Notes: generated by a model from the letters alone, not told the origin. A stretch of DNA of 64,000 nt from Pseudomonas sp. DC1.2 (GCF_034351645.1 NZ_CP133782.1:5486001-5550000), one strand, 5' to 3'; shown: positions 42,558-51,408, counted from the stretch's first letter. A program made the numbers and translations.

Positions 42558-44627
42558 ATGTTCGGGTCGGCCAATACGGCGCATTTCACACTGCACATCC
42601 CCGCGGTTAGTCACGATTTCAAGGTGCTCGCGTTTGAAGGTACAGAGGCGATCAGCGCCTTGTACGCCATCCACGTTGAGCTGGTCAGCGAGCACCCTGA
42701 TTTCGATCTGGAACGCCTGCTCAGTCAACCGGCGTTTCTGCAATTTGGCTTCAACGGCGAAGGCCTTCACGGCCGCATCGAAGACGTCATGGTCGGTGAG
42801 GCCGGCAAGCGCCTGACCCGTTATCACCTGACGCTGGTGCCGGCGCTGCACTATTTGCAGTTCAGCCACAACCCACGGATTTTCCAGCGGTTGACGGTGC
42901 CGCAGATCATCACGCAAGTGCTCAAGGGGCACGGCATCCTGAGCGATGCGTTCAGCTTCCATGTCAGCACCAGCCCCGAGCGCGAGCACTGCACTCAATA
43001 CGGTGAAAGTGACCTGGATTTCGTCCAGCGCTTGTGCGCCGAAGACGGCATCGCGTGGCATCACCAGCATTCATCGGACGGTCATCAGTTGGTGTTCACC
43101 GACGATCAAACCTTCTTCCCTAAACTGGGCTCCACCCCCTACCAGCAAGACTCGGGCATGGTCGCGGAGCACCCGGTGGTCAACCAGTTTTCCATGCGTT
43201 TCAGCACCCGTACCAGCTACGTGACCCGCCGCGACTACGACCTGAAACGGCCACAGCTGTTGCTGGAAAACAGCTTCAGCGCCGAGTTCACCCCGGTGCT
43301 GGAAGACTACGATTACCCGTTGCTGATGCAGACTGAAAAACGCGGCAGACAACTCGCCCGTCAGGCCTTGGAGCGCCACCGCACCGACTATCAGTTGGCA
43401 CAAGGCACCAGCGATCAGCCGACCCTGCGCAGCGGTCACTTTTTTGACCTGATGGAGCATCCGCGTAAAACCGCCAACGATCTGTGGCTGCTGCTAAGCG
43501 TTACGCACTTTGGGAAACAGCCACAAGCACTCGAAGAGGTGATCACCCTCGACGTCAAACCCGAAGAGGGTTTCACTCAGGGTTACCGCAATACGTTCAG
43601 CGCCATTCCGTGGGACGTGTTCTACCGACCACTTTTGCGCCCGCGCGCGAAGCTGCTGGTCAGCCAGACCGCACGCGTCACCGGGCCGGAGGGCGAAGAG
43701 ATTTTTTGCGATGAGTTTGGTCGGGTAAAGGTCGAACTGCCTTGGGACCGCGCCGAACTCAACAGCGATAAAAGCAGTTGCTGGCTACGGGTCTCGTCCA
43801 GTTGGGCGGGCGAGCAGTTCGGCGCGGTGACCATCCCGCGCATCGGCATGGAAGTCGTCGTCACCTACCTCGAAGGCGACCCCGACCAGCCGCTGATCAC
43901 CGGTTGCGTGCCGAACAAAGTCACCTGCGTCGCCCATGCCTTGCCCGAACACAAAACCAAAACCGTATTGCGCAGCCACAGCTCGCCGCGCACCGGTGGC
44001 TACAACGAACTGTCGCTGGAAGACCGCGCCGGGCAGGAAAAAATCTACCTGCGGGCCCAGCGCGATATCGAGCAACTGATCCTCAACGACAGCGACAGCC
44101 GCATCGGCAACGACCGCCGTGAACAAATCGCCCGCGACAGCCACAGCCTGATCGGCAACGACCGTTTTGAACAGGTGGACCAGCACAGCGCCAGCCTGAT
44201 CAAGGGCGACGAACTGCACACCACCGAAGGCGCGCGCAATACGGTGATCGGCGGTGAAGAACGGATCAGCATCAGCGGTAACGCCAGCACCACGGTGGCC
44301 GGAACGCTGGTGATTCAGGCGGGTTCGCAAGCGCATATGACGGCCGCCAATGTGGTGGTTGATTCGGGCATGAGCCTGACGCTGAAGGCGGGCGGTCACC
44401 ACCTCGTGATTAGCGCCGGTGGGATTTTCAGCAGCGTGGCCATTGTTGAAGGTGGCGCGCCAGTGGCGGGGATACCTGCCCTGCTCGCTCGCTCATTGGT
44501 GCCGGTGGCACCGCAGGCGCTGATCGCGCACTCTCTGGCTGCGCAAAAACTCGCGTTGACCCAAGCTGCGCAACAGGCCTCCCCCGTCTGCACCGTGTGT
44601 CAAAAACTGGCGGAGATGACCGCATGA
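42558..44627 (+). CDS. vgrG: T6SS spike protein VgrG (TssI), VasX-like-toxin-associated
   Basis: This 689-residue VgrG is of a different lineage from the one at 17-19 kb. The gp27-like base (FTLHIPAVSHDFKVLAFEGT, LDFVQRLCAEDGIAWHHQHS) is followed by the gp5 OB-fold (RVSSSWAGEQFGAVTIPRIG, VTYLEGDPDQPLITGCV). The needle has repeats of the form RIGNDRREQIARDSHSLIGN. The tail carries HHLVISAGGIF, then a hydrophobic Ala-rich stretch and CTVCQKLAEM. An AAGGAT site precedes the ATG. Its stop overlaps the DUF4123 start (ATGA), so the adaptor is made together with its spike. Confidence 0.95.
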   Translation: MFGSANTAHFTLHIPAVSHDFKVLAFEGTEAISALYAIHVELVSEHPDFDLERLLSQPAFLQFGFNGEGLHGRIEDVMVGEAGKRLTRYHLTLVPALHYLQFSHNPRIFQRLTVPQIITQVLKGHGILSDAFSFHVSTSPEREHCTQYGESDLDFVQRLCAEDGIAWHHQHSSDGHQLVFTDDQTFFPKLGSTPYQQDSGMVAEHPVVNQFSMRFSTRTSYVTRRDYDLKRPQLLLENSFSAEFTPVLEDYDYPLLMQTEKRGRQLARQALERHRTDYQLAQGTSDQPTLRSGHFFDLMEHPRKTANDLWLLLSVTHFGKQPQALEEVITLDVKPEEGFTQGYRNTFSAIPWDVFYRPLLRPRAKLLVSQTARVTGPEGEEIFCDEFGRVKVELPWDRAELNSDKSSCWLRVSSSWAGEQFGAVTIPRIGMEVVVTYLEGDPDQPLITGCVPNKVTCVAHALPEHKTKTVLRSHSSPRTGGYNELSLEDRAGQEKIYLRAQRDIEQLILNDSDSRIGNDRREQIARDSHSLIGNDRFEQVDQHSASLIKGDELHTTEGARNTVIGGEERISISGNASTTVAGTLVIQAGSQAHMTAANVVVDSGMSLTLKAGGHHLVISAGGIFSSVAIVEGGAPVAGIPALLARSLVPVAPQALIAHSLAAQKLALTQAAQQASPVCTVCQKLAEMTA

Positions 44628-45457
44628 GTCAAGCCTACCTGCTGCTGGACCGCGCCCAGATTGAACACCTGCCTGAGCAACTGTTTGAACTGGGAAGCAC
44701 AACGTATCACCCGCTTTATCAAACAACCGCCTACAGCCCCTTGGAAGACGTCGGGCCGGTGCTGGTGCCGGTGGCTCCCGACAGCCCGCTGGCCCAGTTT
44801 TTCTTGCAGGCATGGCGCGCGACGGCGGGTGTCTGGCTGGAGTCGGACGCCGAGGAATCGGTAGTGCTCGACCATTTACGCAGCCTGATTCACGTCCGCG
44901 TCGAGGGTGGTCTCACGGTGCTCTTTCGTTACTTCGACCCGCGCATTACCGCCCTGTGGCTGGCGCACCTGCCCTGTGATGAACGTGATCGTCTGATGGG
45001 ACCGGTGCGGCTGATCCAGCTTCCGGCGCTGGATATTCGTCAAGAGAATCCGGATCAACCCTGCGCCCGGTATGCCCATGAGCCTTGGTTAAGCCTGACG
45101 GCGGACTTGCTGGAGCGCCTGAGCACGACGCAACGACGCTGCGTTACCCAACAGTTGATCGAACACTGCCAGCAGCACTTTTGCGAATACGCGCAGGGGC
45201 TGGACGCTTCTACGTTGCAACAGTGGGCCGAGCGCTGCCAGGACAATGCCGGGCGTCATGGTTACGGGGCCATCGACGAAGTCCTGCTCTGGGCGCGTTT
45301 CCAAGTGGCGCTGGGTACTGACTTTCCCGACGACTCTGCTCACGCCGTCTACCGACAGCTATTGGCCGAGGCTGGGGTATCGCCCAACCAACGGCTGGAA
45401 AACCTGGATGCAGAACTGACGCGTCAGTTGCTCAGCGACACGGAGTCCTGCCCATGA
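44624..45457 (+). CDS. DUF4123 T6SS effector chaperone/adaptor
   Basis: The 277-residue product starts at MSQAYLLLDRAQIEHLPEQL and matches the DUF4123 pattern: AYLLLDRAQ near the start, PLEDVGPVLVPVAPDSPL, then VRVEGGLTVLFRYFDPRITA. DUF4123 proteins (TEC/Tap-1) load a specific effector onto its cognate VgrG and are not themselves secreted. It overlaps both vgrG (4 bases) and the toxin gene (4 bases), so the three-gene order spike-adaptor-effector is unambiguous. Confidence 0.88.
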   Translation: MSQAYLLLDRAQIEHLPEQLFELGSTTYHPLYQTTAYSPLEDVGPVLVPVAPDSPLAQFFLQAWRATAGVWLESDAEESVVLDHLRSLIHVRVEGGLTVLFRYFDPRITALWLAHLPCDERDRLMGPVRLIQLPALDIRQENPDQPCARYAHEPWLSLTADLLERLSTTQRRCVTQQLIEHCQQHFCEYAQGLDASTLQQWAERCQDNAGRHGYGAIDEVLLWARFQVALGTDFPDDSAHAVYRQLLAEAGVSPNQRLENLDAELTRQLLSDTESCP

Positions 45458-48400
45458 GCGCAAAGAAACTGGCGATGGTCGACAACGCCGCTCGGGCCAA
45501 ACGCGCCGCCAAGGCCGCACCTCACGTCGATATCAACTGCACTGTTTGGCCCTGCCCCGCCAGCCAGCCTGAGCTTTTCGTGGTGCCCGTGCGTTATGCC
45601 TTGGCCGAAGAAAAGGCCGACGACCCGTGCTGCGTTCCCGGCGTAACACCCAAAAGCCGACCCATGGCGGCGCGACGCTTGCGCGCGGGGTTTGTGTATA
45701 TGTGGCAGGACCAGGGCCCGCTCAAACGCTATGCGGTGTCGCCGAACGGGTTGTTCAAGGAGCAAGCGCTGGAGGCCGATGCCACTCCGGTGCTCGACGC
45801 CACGCTGGCCGGTCTGGCCCTGCAAAAAATCCACAACGCGTGGATGCTTTACAGCGAGTTTCCGCTGAACGCCGAGCACTGCCAGGCACTGACCGACAGC
45901 AGCGCCAAACGCCAACAGCACATGCGCCATGTGGCGTTGCGCACCGTGGCCAATGAGCTTCAAGCCGAGCATTGCCCGCCGCTGGAAAAAGCCGCTCAGG
46001 TCATGGCCGAGCTGCGGCCCAATACCTTCGCCCGCTCGATGAAAGTCGACCAGCTCAGGGCCGTCGAAAACACCGATGCGCTCGGCGCCACCCTGATGAA
46101 AGAGCCGACCCCGGTCAACATCAAGGCCTACACCGATGCCATGCACCGCGCCCGTGAGCGGGAAAATGTCCTTGCCCAATACCCCGAGGCCAGCGATCAA
46201 CCGCCCGGCGAGTGGAGCGCCGAAGCGTGGGACGGCCAAGGCACTCAGAACTGGCTGGACAACGCCAAGGAGCAAGCTGAATACCTGTTCGCCGTGTTTG
46301 CCTGCCTCGACGATGATCTGGGCGTGTTGCGCGACATCAACCATGAGCAGGAATGGATTGAAGCGAGCCACGAAACCTGGCTGGGGGATAACCACCTGCG
46401 CTTGAGCATCGGCGGCTTTGTTCGCAGCCTGATCAGCGAAGATGGCGCCGAACTGGCCGGTTCGCTCAGTTATCGCTACAAGGATCGCGAGATCGAGCTG
46501 ACCCCGGAACAGGGCAAGGTAATGCTGGCGACCCAGCAGCGACTCGATGAAGAACTCAAGGCTGAAACCCAGGCCCGGCAGTACGGCGGCCAGCCCACGC
46601 AGGCCGAAACCCGCGCCAGGGACGGGCGTATCGCGGCCATCGTCGCCCCGGTGCGGGCCTTTATCCCGGCGGATTTGTACAACGAAGCAGAGTTTGTCGT
46701 GCGCGAGTACCGCGCCGAAAAACAGGCGAATCTCAACAATCATCACTGGAGTGCCAAGGTCGACGAATACATCGACCTCAAGGCCATGGACCACTGGTTT
46801 TCGCACACCGCCGCCGACCATTACCGGCAGATCGACGCTCGTCATACCGCCTTGTTCGCCGACCGTGGCCTGTACCTCACGCGCTCGCACAGCGGCACCT
46901 GGTTTGTCGATTACCACGACCTGCCCACCCGCCACTGGCTGACCGAACTGGCCACCGGCTGCCTGACCGCGCAATGCCTGCGCGCCGAGGGCGCTGAGCA
47001 ATATGCCGATTACGTGCGAACCACCGATGACGGCGCGCTGAAACACCTGTTCAACGGCTGGGCGCCCTCGATCGATGCGGCGGTTAACAACGTCTCGCGC
47101 CTGAACGAACTGATGGCGGCGCTGGCCGCCGACAACGTCAGTGCCACCTATCAAGCCTTGGCGCCGCTGAGCACCTTGGTCCTGGACGACATCGCGGCCA
47201 TGGCCCGTGAGGTCAGCAGCTCATGGAGCGTGCTGGTCAACCGACTGGCAGCGGCGCTGCTGTTGCTCAAGGGCGACGACGCGTTCAGCCGCGCCTGGAT
47301 GGGCCTGCTCATCGCCAACCGGTTGGGCAACAACGCGCCGTTGGGGATGCTGGTCGAGAACGGCCGGCGAGTGTGGAAAATGCTGGGTGAGCAGGCGGAA
47401 GCGCTGGACGCTTGGGTCAAAGCGACCGGGCGGGCCATTGGCACGGGACGGATTGAGCGGATTTTGAATTCGCCGGCGGTGGTGAACAGCGGCGGGGTGT
47501 TGCCGTTGGCGGCGTTGTTGCTGAACGTGGTGAATGCGCAGAGGTATTGGCGTGACGCGGAGGTGTTGGAGGGGATAGAGAGTCGGCGGGTGAATGACAC
47601 GCTGTCGGCGACGTTGTATGCGGGGGCGGCGCTTACGGCGGTGATTGATAATCAGGTGCGGAAGGGGTTGGGGAAGGATCGGTTTCATTTCTTTGGTTCC
47701 GCAGCTCCGACGCTTACGTTGTTTGGTGGGGTGATTGGTGGACTGTCGGCCTATGCCGCGTTAAAAGAGTTCAAATCCCTACAACTACAACTGGAAAACG
47801 CACAAACCCGAATCGATCCCTGGCTGGAGATGCGTCAAATCGCGGTCGGTGGACAAGTCGCAGCCTTCGGCGCCCAGGCGATGTTAGGGGTTGGCTACAC
47901 TGCTCGTGCCCTGGCAGGCTCAATCACCGTCGAAGTCGCCATCCTGCGCTACACCCTGTACATGGGCCCGTTGAACTGGATCCTGTTCGGGTTGGGCGTG
48001 TCGTACCTGATTGCCACGATCATGCAGCAGACCCCGCTGCAAAACTTCCTGAATTTCTGCTGCTGGGCAAAAGGCCGGGCGCACGACTTGGCACCTATCC
48101 CGCCCAAAGCCCAAATGAACGAACTCGACCGGCTATACCGCATCCTTTATGCACCGCGGGTCACGATGCAAAGCAGTTCGCAGTCAGCCAGGAATGATCG
48201 CCCTTCCGGCGTCTCGTTCGTCAGTTCCATCGACACCCTGACCATCGATTTACCGGGGGCCGAGCCGGGCAGTGTTTATCTGGAAATGAGCATGATCGGC
48301 GATCCGATTGATACCCAGGACTCCCGCGACCAGATCAAAAATCGCCCGATCCACCAGTACAAAACCCCGAGGCCATGGCGCGACATGGCGCCTCATTGGT

Positions 48401-48726
48401 TATCCAGCAGCACCTGCCAGTGGATACCGTACAAGGAAGGTCAGGGCCTACGCTTGAGCGGCCCATTCAACACACTGAAAAACATACTGAGTTCGACCCC
48501 CACCACGGTCTCACTTCGTTTGCGCTATCGCACGCCGCTGATTGTCATGCTCGGCGCCCAGAACTTCATCGGTGGCGAACAAGGGCTGGCGTTTACCCTG
48601 AATGACACCACTGGCGTGATAGAGCTGCGGGGCGACCCGACGCCCCACCTCGACCGTGCCCCGAATTACCCGCTCGGCGCGGAGCATCCCGGCGGTGTTT
48701 ACCTGCAACCCAAGGACAAAGCATGA
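45454..48726 (+). CDS. VasX-like (BTH_I2691-type) pore-forming T6SS effector
   Basis: This 1090-residue protein has the VasX-type N-terminal region (CTVWPCPASQPELFVVPVRY, ARRLRAGFVYMWQD, ALQKIHNAWMLYSEFPL) and a long helical middle. A hydrophobic segment at about residues 740-870 includes LTLFGGVIGGLSAYAALKEF and MYMGPLNWILFGLGV-like helices (YTLYMGPLNWILFGLGVSYL). A soluble C-terminal domain of about 135 residues follows, from RDQIKNRPIHQYKTPRPW. VasX perforates inner membranes; the same activity is inferred here. The last 135 residues recur as a separate ORF downstream. The gene overlaps its immunity gene by 4 bases. Confidence 0.82.
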   Translation: MSAKKLAMVDNAARAKRAAKAAPHVDINCTVWPCPASQPELFVVPVRYALAEEKADDPCCVPGVTPKSRPMAARRLRAGFVYMWQDQGPLKRYAVSPNGLFKEQALEADATPVLDATLAGLALQKIHNAWMLYSEFPLNAEHCQALTDSSAKRQQHMRHVALRTVANELQAEHCPPLEKAAQVMAELRPNTFARSMKVDQLRAVENTDALGATLMKEPTPVNIKAYTDAMHRARERENVLAQYPEASDQPPGEWSAEAWDGQGTQNWLDNAKEQAEYLFAVFACLDDDLGVLRDINHEQEWIEASHETWLGDNHLRLSIGGFVRSLISEDGAELAGSLSYRYKDREIELTPEQGKVMLATQQRLDEELKAETQARQYGGQPTQAETRARDGRIAAIVAPVRAFIPADLYNEAEFVVREYRAEKQANLNNHHWSAKVDEYIDLKAMDHWFSHTAADHYRQIDARHTALFADRGLYLTRSHSGTWFVDYHDLPTRHWLTELATGCLTAQCLRAEGAEQYADYVRTTDDGALKHLFNGWAPSIDAAVNNVSRLNELMAALAADNVSATYQALAPLSTLVLDDIAAMAREVSSSWSVLVNRLAAALLLLKGDDAFSRAWMGLLIANRLGNNAPLGMLVENGRRVWKMLGEQAEALDAWVKATGRAIGTGRIERILNSPAVVNSGGVLPLAALLLNVVNAQRYWRDAEVLEGIESRRVNDTLSATLYAGAALTAVIDNQVRKGLGKDRFHFFGSAAPTLTLFGGVIGGLSAYAALKEFKSLQLQLENAQTRIDPWLEMRQIAVGGQVAAFGAQAMLGVGYTARALAGSITVEVAILRYTLYMGPLNWILFGLGVSYLIATIMQQTPLQNFLNFCCWAKGRAHDLAPIPPKAQMNELDRLYRILYAPRVTMQSSSQSARNDRPSGVSFVSSIDTLTIDLPGAEPGSVYLEMSMIGDPIDTQDSRDQIKNRPIHQYKTPRPWRDMAPHWLSSSTCQWIPYKEGQGLRLSGPFNTLKNILSSTPTTVSLRLRYRTPLIVMLGAQNFIGGEQGLAFTLNDTTGVIELRGDPTPHLDRAPNYPLGAEHPGGVYLQPKDKA

Positions 48727-49646
48727 GTACACCACCGGCAGGCACCACGAAAAAACGGATGCTTTCGCGCAATGACTACCTGGCGCCGTTACCGATCCCG
48801 ACAGGTAGAAACCCTTCGGATGTGCTCAACATCATCTGGCGCAAGAACGAAGTGTTCTTGGATATAGGTAACTACAGCATCGGCTCAGTGGTGATGACGA
48901 TGTGGCCGATGGTGATGTTGTTTTTGGGGTTGGCGTACTTTTTCAATGATCCTGATGCATTGATTCTTGGGGCTTGCATCATGGTTATCCCCATTTTTTG
49001 GGTGATCCAAGGCCTCTTCCGCAAAGTCCCCCTCCCAGTGCGCTTCAACCGCCAACGCCGCGAAGTCTGCGTCCCCCGCGAAGACGGCGAGTACTGGATC
49101 GTGCCCTGGGAAAGCGTCACCGCCGCCGCCACGCAGCAGTCATCGGTCAGTCAGGCCGGTAAAGCCACGATGGGTTTGCTGATCATCGGTTTCGAAAACC
49201 CTGACCCGCTGGCCGAGGAAGACAACCAACATTTTTCCCTGGGCTTCAACTGCGGTGGCGGCACCACGGCCATGGCGTTGTGGGAGTGCATGCGCAGTTA
49301 TATGGAAGTTGGGCCGCAAGCCACACCCGAGGCGGCGGCACTTAATTCAGGCGCCAACCTGCGCTACTACATCGATTACATGAACGACAAAGCCAAAGAG
49401 CGCGGCTGGTTTCTAACGCTCTTGTGGGAAGGCGTATTCGGCGTATTTATTTTCAATGCGCCTCTCGCTACCTATCTACAAAGAAAGAAGCTTTACCCGC
49501 CACCCGACCTACCCCACCCCGACATCATCGAATGGTCAAAACCGCTCCCCCCAGAACAATGGGCACAACGCTCCCAGGAACTGGAAGCCGCCATCACCCA
49601 ACGCGAGGCTGAACTGGCCGCGCAGGCGGAGCGAGCGTCGGCTTGA
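48723..49646 (+). CDS. DUF6708-like membrane immunity protein, copy 1
   Basis: This 307-residue protein has two closely spaced membrane helices (SIGSVVMTMWPMVMLFLGLA; LILGACIMVIPIFWVIQGLF). A cytoplasmic domain follows (VPLPVRFNRQRREVCVPRED, YWIVPWESVTAAATQQ, FSLGFNCGGGTTAMALWECM). A third hydrophobic segment (WFLTLLWEGVFGVFIFNAPL) precedes a Pro-rich end (PPPDLPHPDIIEWSKPLPPE) and a Glu/Ala helix. It overlaps the toxin stop by 4 bases. A multi-pass inner-membrane protein beside a pore-forming toxin parallels the VasX immunity arrangement. The immunity role is inferred from position and topology. Confidence 0.75.
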   Translation: MSTPPAGTTKKRMLSRNDYLAPLPIPTGRNPSDVLNIIWRKNEVFLDIGNYSIGSVVMTMWPMVMLFLGLAYFFNDPDALILGACIMVIPIFWVIQGLFRKVPLPVRFNRQRREVCVPREDGEYWIVPWESVTAAATQQSSVSQAGKATMGLLIIGFENPDPLAEEDNQHFSLGFNCGGGTTAMALWECMRSYMEVGPQATPEAAALNSGANLRYYIDYMNDKAKERGWFLTLLWEGVFGVFIFNAPLATYLQRKKLYPPPDLPHPDIIEWSKPLPPEQWAQRSQELEAAITQREAELAAQAERASA

Positions 49647-50068
49647 CGACGAATACCCACGCCTCTCGTAACGAGATCAAAAACCGCCCGATCCACCCGT
49701 ACAAAACCCCGAGGCCATGGCGCGACATGGCGCCTCATTGGTTATCCAGCAGCACCTGCCAGTGGATACCGTACAAGGAAGGTCAGGGCCTACGCTTGAG
49801 CGGCCCATTCAACACACTGAAAAACATACTGAGTTCGACCCCCTCCACGGTCTCACTTCGTTTGCGCTATCGCACGCCGCTGATTGTCATGCTCGGCGCC
49901 CAGAACTTCATCGGTGGCGAACAAGGGCTGGCGTTTACCCTGAACGACACCACTGGCGTGATAGAGCTGCGGGGCGACCCGACGCCCCACCTCGACCGTG
50001 CCCCGAATTACCCGCTCGGCGCGGAGCACCCCGGCGGTGTTTACCTGCAACCCAAGGACAAAGCATGA
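49643..50068 (+). CDS. Orphan C-terminal tail of the VasX-like toxin (duplicated)
   Basis: This 141-residue ORF is almost identical to the last 135 residues of the upstream toxin, from NEIKNRPIHPYKTPRPW to GGVYLQPKDKA. It opens at a TTG overlapping the stop of immunity copy 1. No ribosome site is obvious, so expression is uncertain. It lacks the membrane-inserting region, so it cannot be a toxin alone. It may be a remnant of duplication, a cassette for recombination into the toxin, or a decoy domain. It overlaps immunity copy 2 by 4 bases, as the full toxin does copy 1. Confidence 0.65.
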   Translation: MTTNTHASRNEIKNRPIHPYKTPRPWRDMAPHWLSSSTCQWIPYKEGQGLRLSGPFNTLKNILSSTPSTVSLRLRYRTPLIVMLGAQNFIGGEQGLAFTLNDTTGVIELRGDPTPHLDRAPNYPLGAEHPGGVYLQPKDKA

Positions 50069-51000
50069 GTACACCACCGGCAGGCACCACGAAAAAACGG
50101 ATGCTTTCGCGCAATGACTATCTGGCGCCGTTACCGATCCCGACAGGTAGAAAACCCTCGGACGTGCTCAACATCATCTGGCGCAAGAACGAAGTGTTCT
50201 TGGATATAGGTAACTACAGCATCGGCTCTGCCGTGATGGTGCTGTGGCCAGGAGTGATGTTGTTTGCATGGATGGGATATTTATTCCGAAATGATCATGA
50301 CGAAATGCATCTTTTTGCTGTAATGACGATTTTCATTATTGGTATCCCTATATTTTTTTTGATCCAAGGTCTATTTCGCGAAGTGCCCCTCCCAGTGCGC
50401 TTCAACCGCCAACGCCGCGAAGTCTGCGTCCCCCGCGAAGACGGCGAATATTGGATCGTGCCCTGGGAAAGCGTCACCGCCGCCGCCACGCAGCAGTCAT
50501 CGGTCAGTCAGGCCGGTAAAGCCACGATGGGTTTGCTGATCATCGGTTTCGAAAACCCTGACCCACTGGCCGAGGAAGACAACCAGCATTTTTCCCTGGG
50601 CTTCAACTGCGGCGGCGGCACCACGGCCATGGCGTTGTGGGAGTGCATGCGCAGTTATATGGAAGTTGGGCCGCAAGCTGTTGAGGATCAAACAGCGCGT
50701 TTCGACAGGTCGAAAGGAATATGGGCGACTTACCTGGACGATCTGATCAAAGCCTCAAAACTCAGAGGCTGGTTCGTAACGGTCCTCTGGGAAGGGTTCT
50801 GCGGGATCTTCATCTTCAACACGCTGCTGATCGATGTGCTCGAGCGCTGGAAACTCAATCCGCCACCCGACCTACCCCACCCCGACATCATCGAATGGTC
50901 AAAACCGCTCCCCCCAGAACAATGGGCACAACGCTCCCCGGAACTGGAAGCCGCCATCACCCAACGCGAGGCTGAATTAACGGCGCAAAAACTCGCCTGA
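50065..51000 (+). CDS. DUF6708-like membrane immunity protein, copy 2
   Basis: This 311-residue paralogue of the immunity protein 1.34 kb upstream has its first 50 residues and its soluble domain nearly identical. The first membrane pair (AVMVLWPGVMLFAWMGYLF; AVMTIFIIGIPIFFLIQGLF) and the region before the third helix (DRSKGIWATYLDDLIKASKL) are quite different. Divergence confined to these parts suggests changed toxin specificity. It overlaps the orphan toxin tail by 4 bases. A strong terminator follows. Confidence 0.75.
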   Translation: MSTPPAGTTKKRMLSRNDYLAPLPIPTGRKPSDVLNIIWRKNEVFLDIGNYSIGSAVMVLWPGVMLFAWMGYLFRNDHDEMHLFAVMTIFIIGIPIFFLIQGLFREVPLPVRFNRQRREVCVPREDGEYWIVPWESVTAAATQQSSVSQAGKATMGLLIIGFENPDPLAEEDNQHFSLGFNCGGGTTAMALWECMRSYMEVGPQAVEDQTARFDRSKGIWATYLDDLIKASKLRGWFVTVLWEGFCGIFIFNTLLIDVLERWKLNPPPDLPHPDIIEWSKPLPPEQWAQRSPELEAAITQREAELTAQKLA

Positions 51001-51054
51001 TACCTACACGCAACACCTGCTCACCAGACTTCATTGCCGTTCACATGAGCCCAT

Positions 51055-51094
51055 AAAAAATGGGCCTCCGACTAAATCGGCAGGCCCATTTTTT
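51055..51094. terminator. Bidirectional rho-independent terminator
   Basis: AAAAAATGGGCCT and AGGCCCATTTTTT form a perfect 13-bp stem around a 14-base loop that itself can pair (CCGA/TCGG). With A- and T-runs on both sides it can serve the plus-strand immunity gene and the minus-strand hup gene. Confidence 0.92.
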
Positions 51095-51132
51095 AATACG
51101 GTTCTCCCCGCTTTTCAGGGAGTTCGCCGCAA

Positions 51133-51408
51133 TTATGGATTAACGCTGTCTTTCAACGATTTGCCTGGCTTAAAGGCGACGGTGTTGCTCGCCTTGATTT
51201 TCACTGGCTCACCGGTTTGCGGGTTTTTGCCGGTGCGGGCGCCGCGGTGGCGTTGCAGGAAGGTGCCAAAGCCCACCAGCGTCACGCTGTCCTTGCGGTG
51301 CAGAGCGCCGGTAATTTCTTCGAGAACGGCATTGAGGACGCGGTTAGCTTGCTCTTTGGTGAGGTCTGCTTTTTCAGCGATTGCAGCGGCGAGTTCTGGT
51401 TTACGCAT
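51133..51408 (-). CDS. hup: HU-family nucleoid protein
   Basis: This 91-residue HU protein has RKPELAAAIAEKADLTKEQA at the start. It has the beta-arm signature GFGTFLQRHRGARTGKNPQT (with the conserved RxGRNPQTG-type turn) and SNTVAFKPGKSLKDSVN at the end. It bends DNA non-specifically as part of the nucleoid. It is convergent with the T6SS island, with a shared terminator between them. The subunit type (alpha or beta) is not decided here. Confidence 0.94.
   Translation of the reverse strand: MRKPELAAAIAEKADLTKEQANRVLNAVLEEITGALHRKDSVTLVGFGTFLQRHRGARTGKNPQTGEPVKIKASNTVAFKPGKSLKDSVNP

Larger units (their letters stand above)
48322..51000 (+). repeat. Tandem 1.34-kb duplication: toxin tail plus immunity gene
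   Basis: Copy 1 starts near 48322 (toxin residues DSRDQIKN) and runs through the first immunity gene. Copy 2 starts near 49664 and runs through the second. The offset is 1342 bases at the 5' end and 1362 near the 3' end. Nearly identical blocks are the toxin tail, the first 160 bases of the immunity gene, and its soluble domain. Divergent blocks are the membrane segments and the pre-C-terminal region. Confidence 0.9.

Noticed and set aside
42172..42816. 214-residue plus-strand frame upstream of and overlapping the second vgrG
   Set aside because: It overlaps 260 bases of vgrG in another frame, has low-complexity Ser/Arg-rich sequence and no ribosome site or family resemblance.
45424..47154. 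576-residue minus-strand frame antisense to the VasX-like toxin
   Set aside because: It is a shadow of a GC-rich coding strand with no recognisable motif; the plus-strand toxin has clear family features and overlapping neighbours.
48322..51000. Assembly artefact as the explanation of the tandem duplication
   Set aside because: The copies differ at many positions and in whole membrane segments, so a simple misassembly is unlikely, though long reads would settle it.
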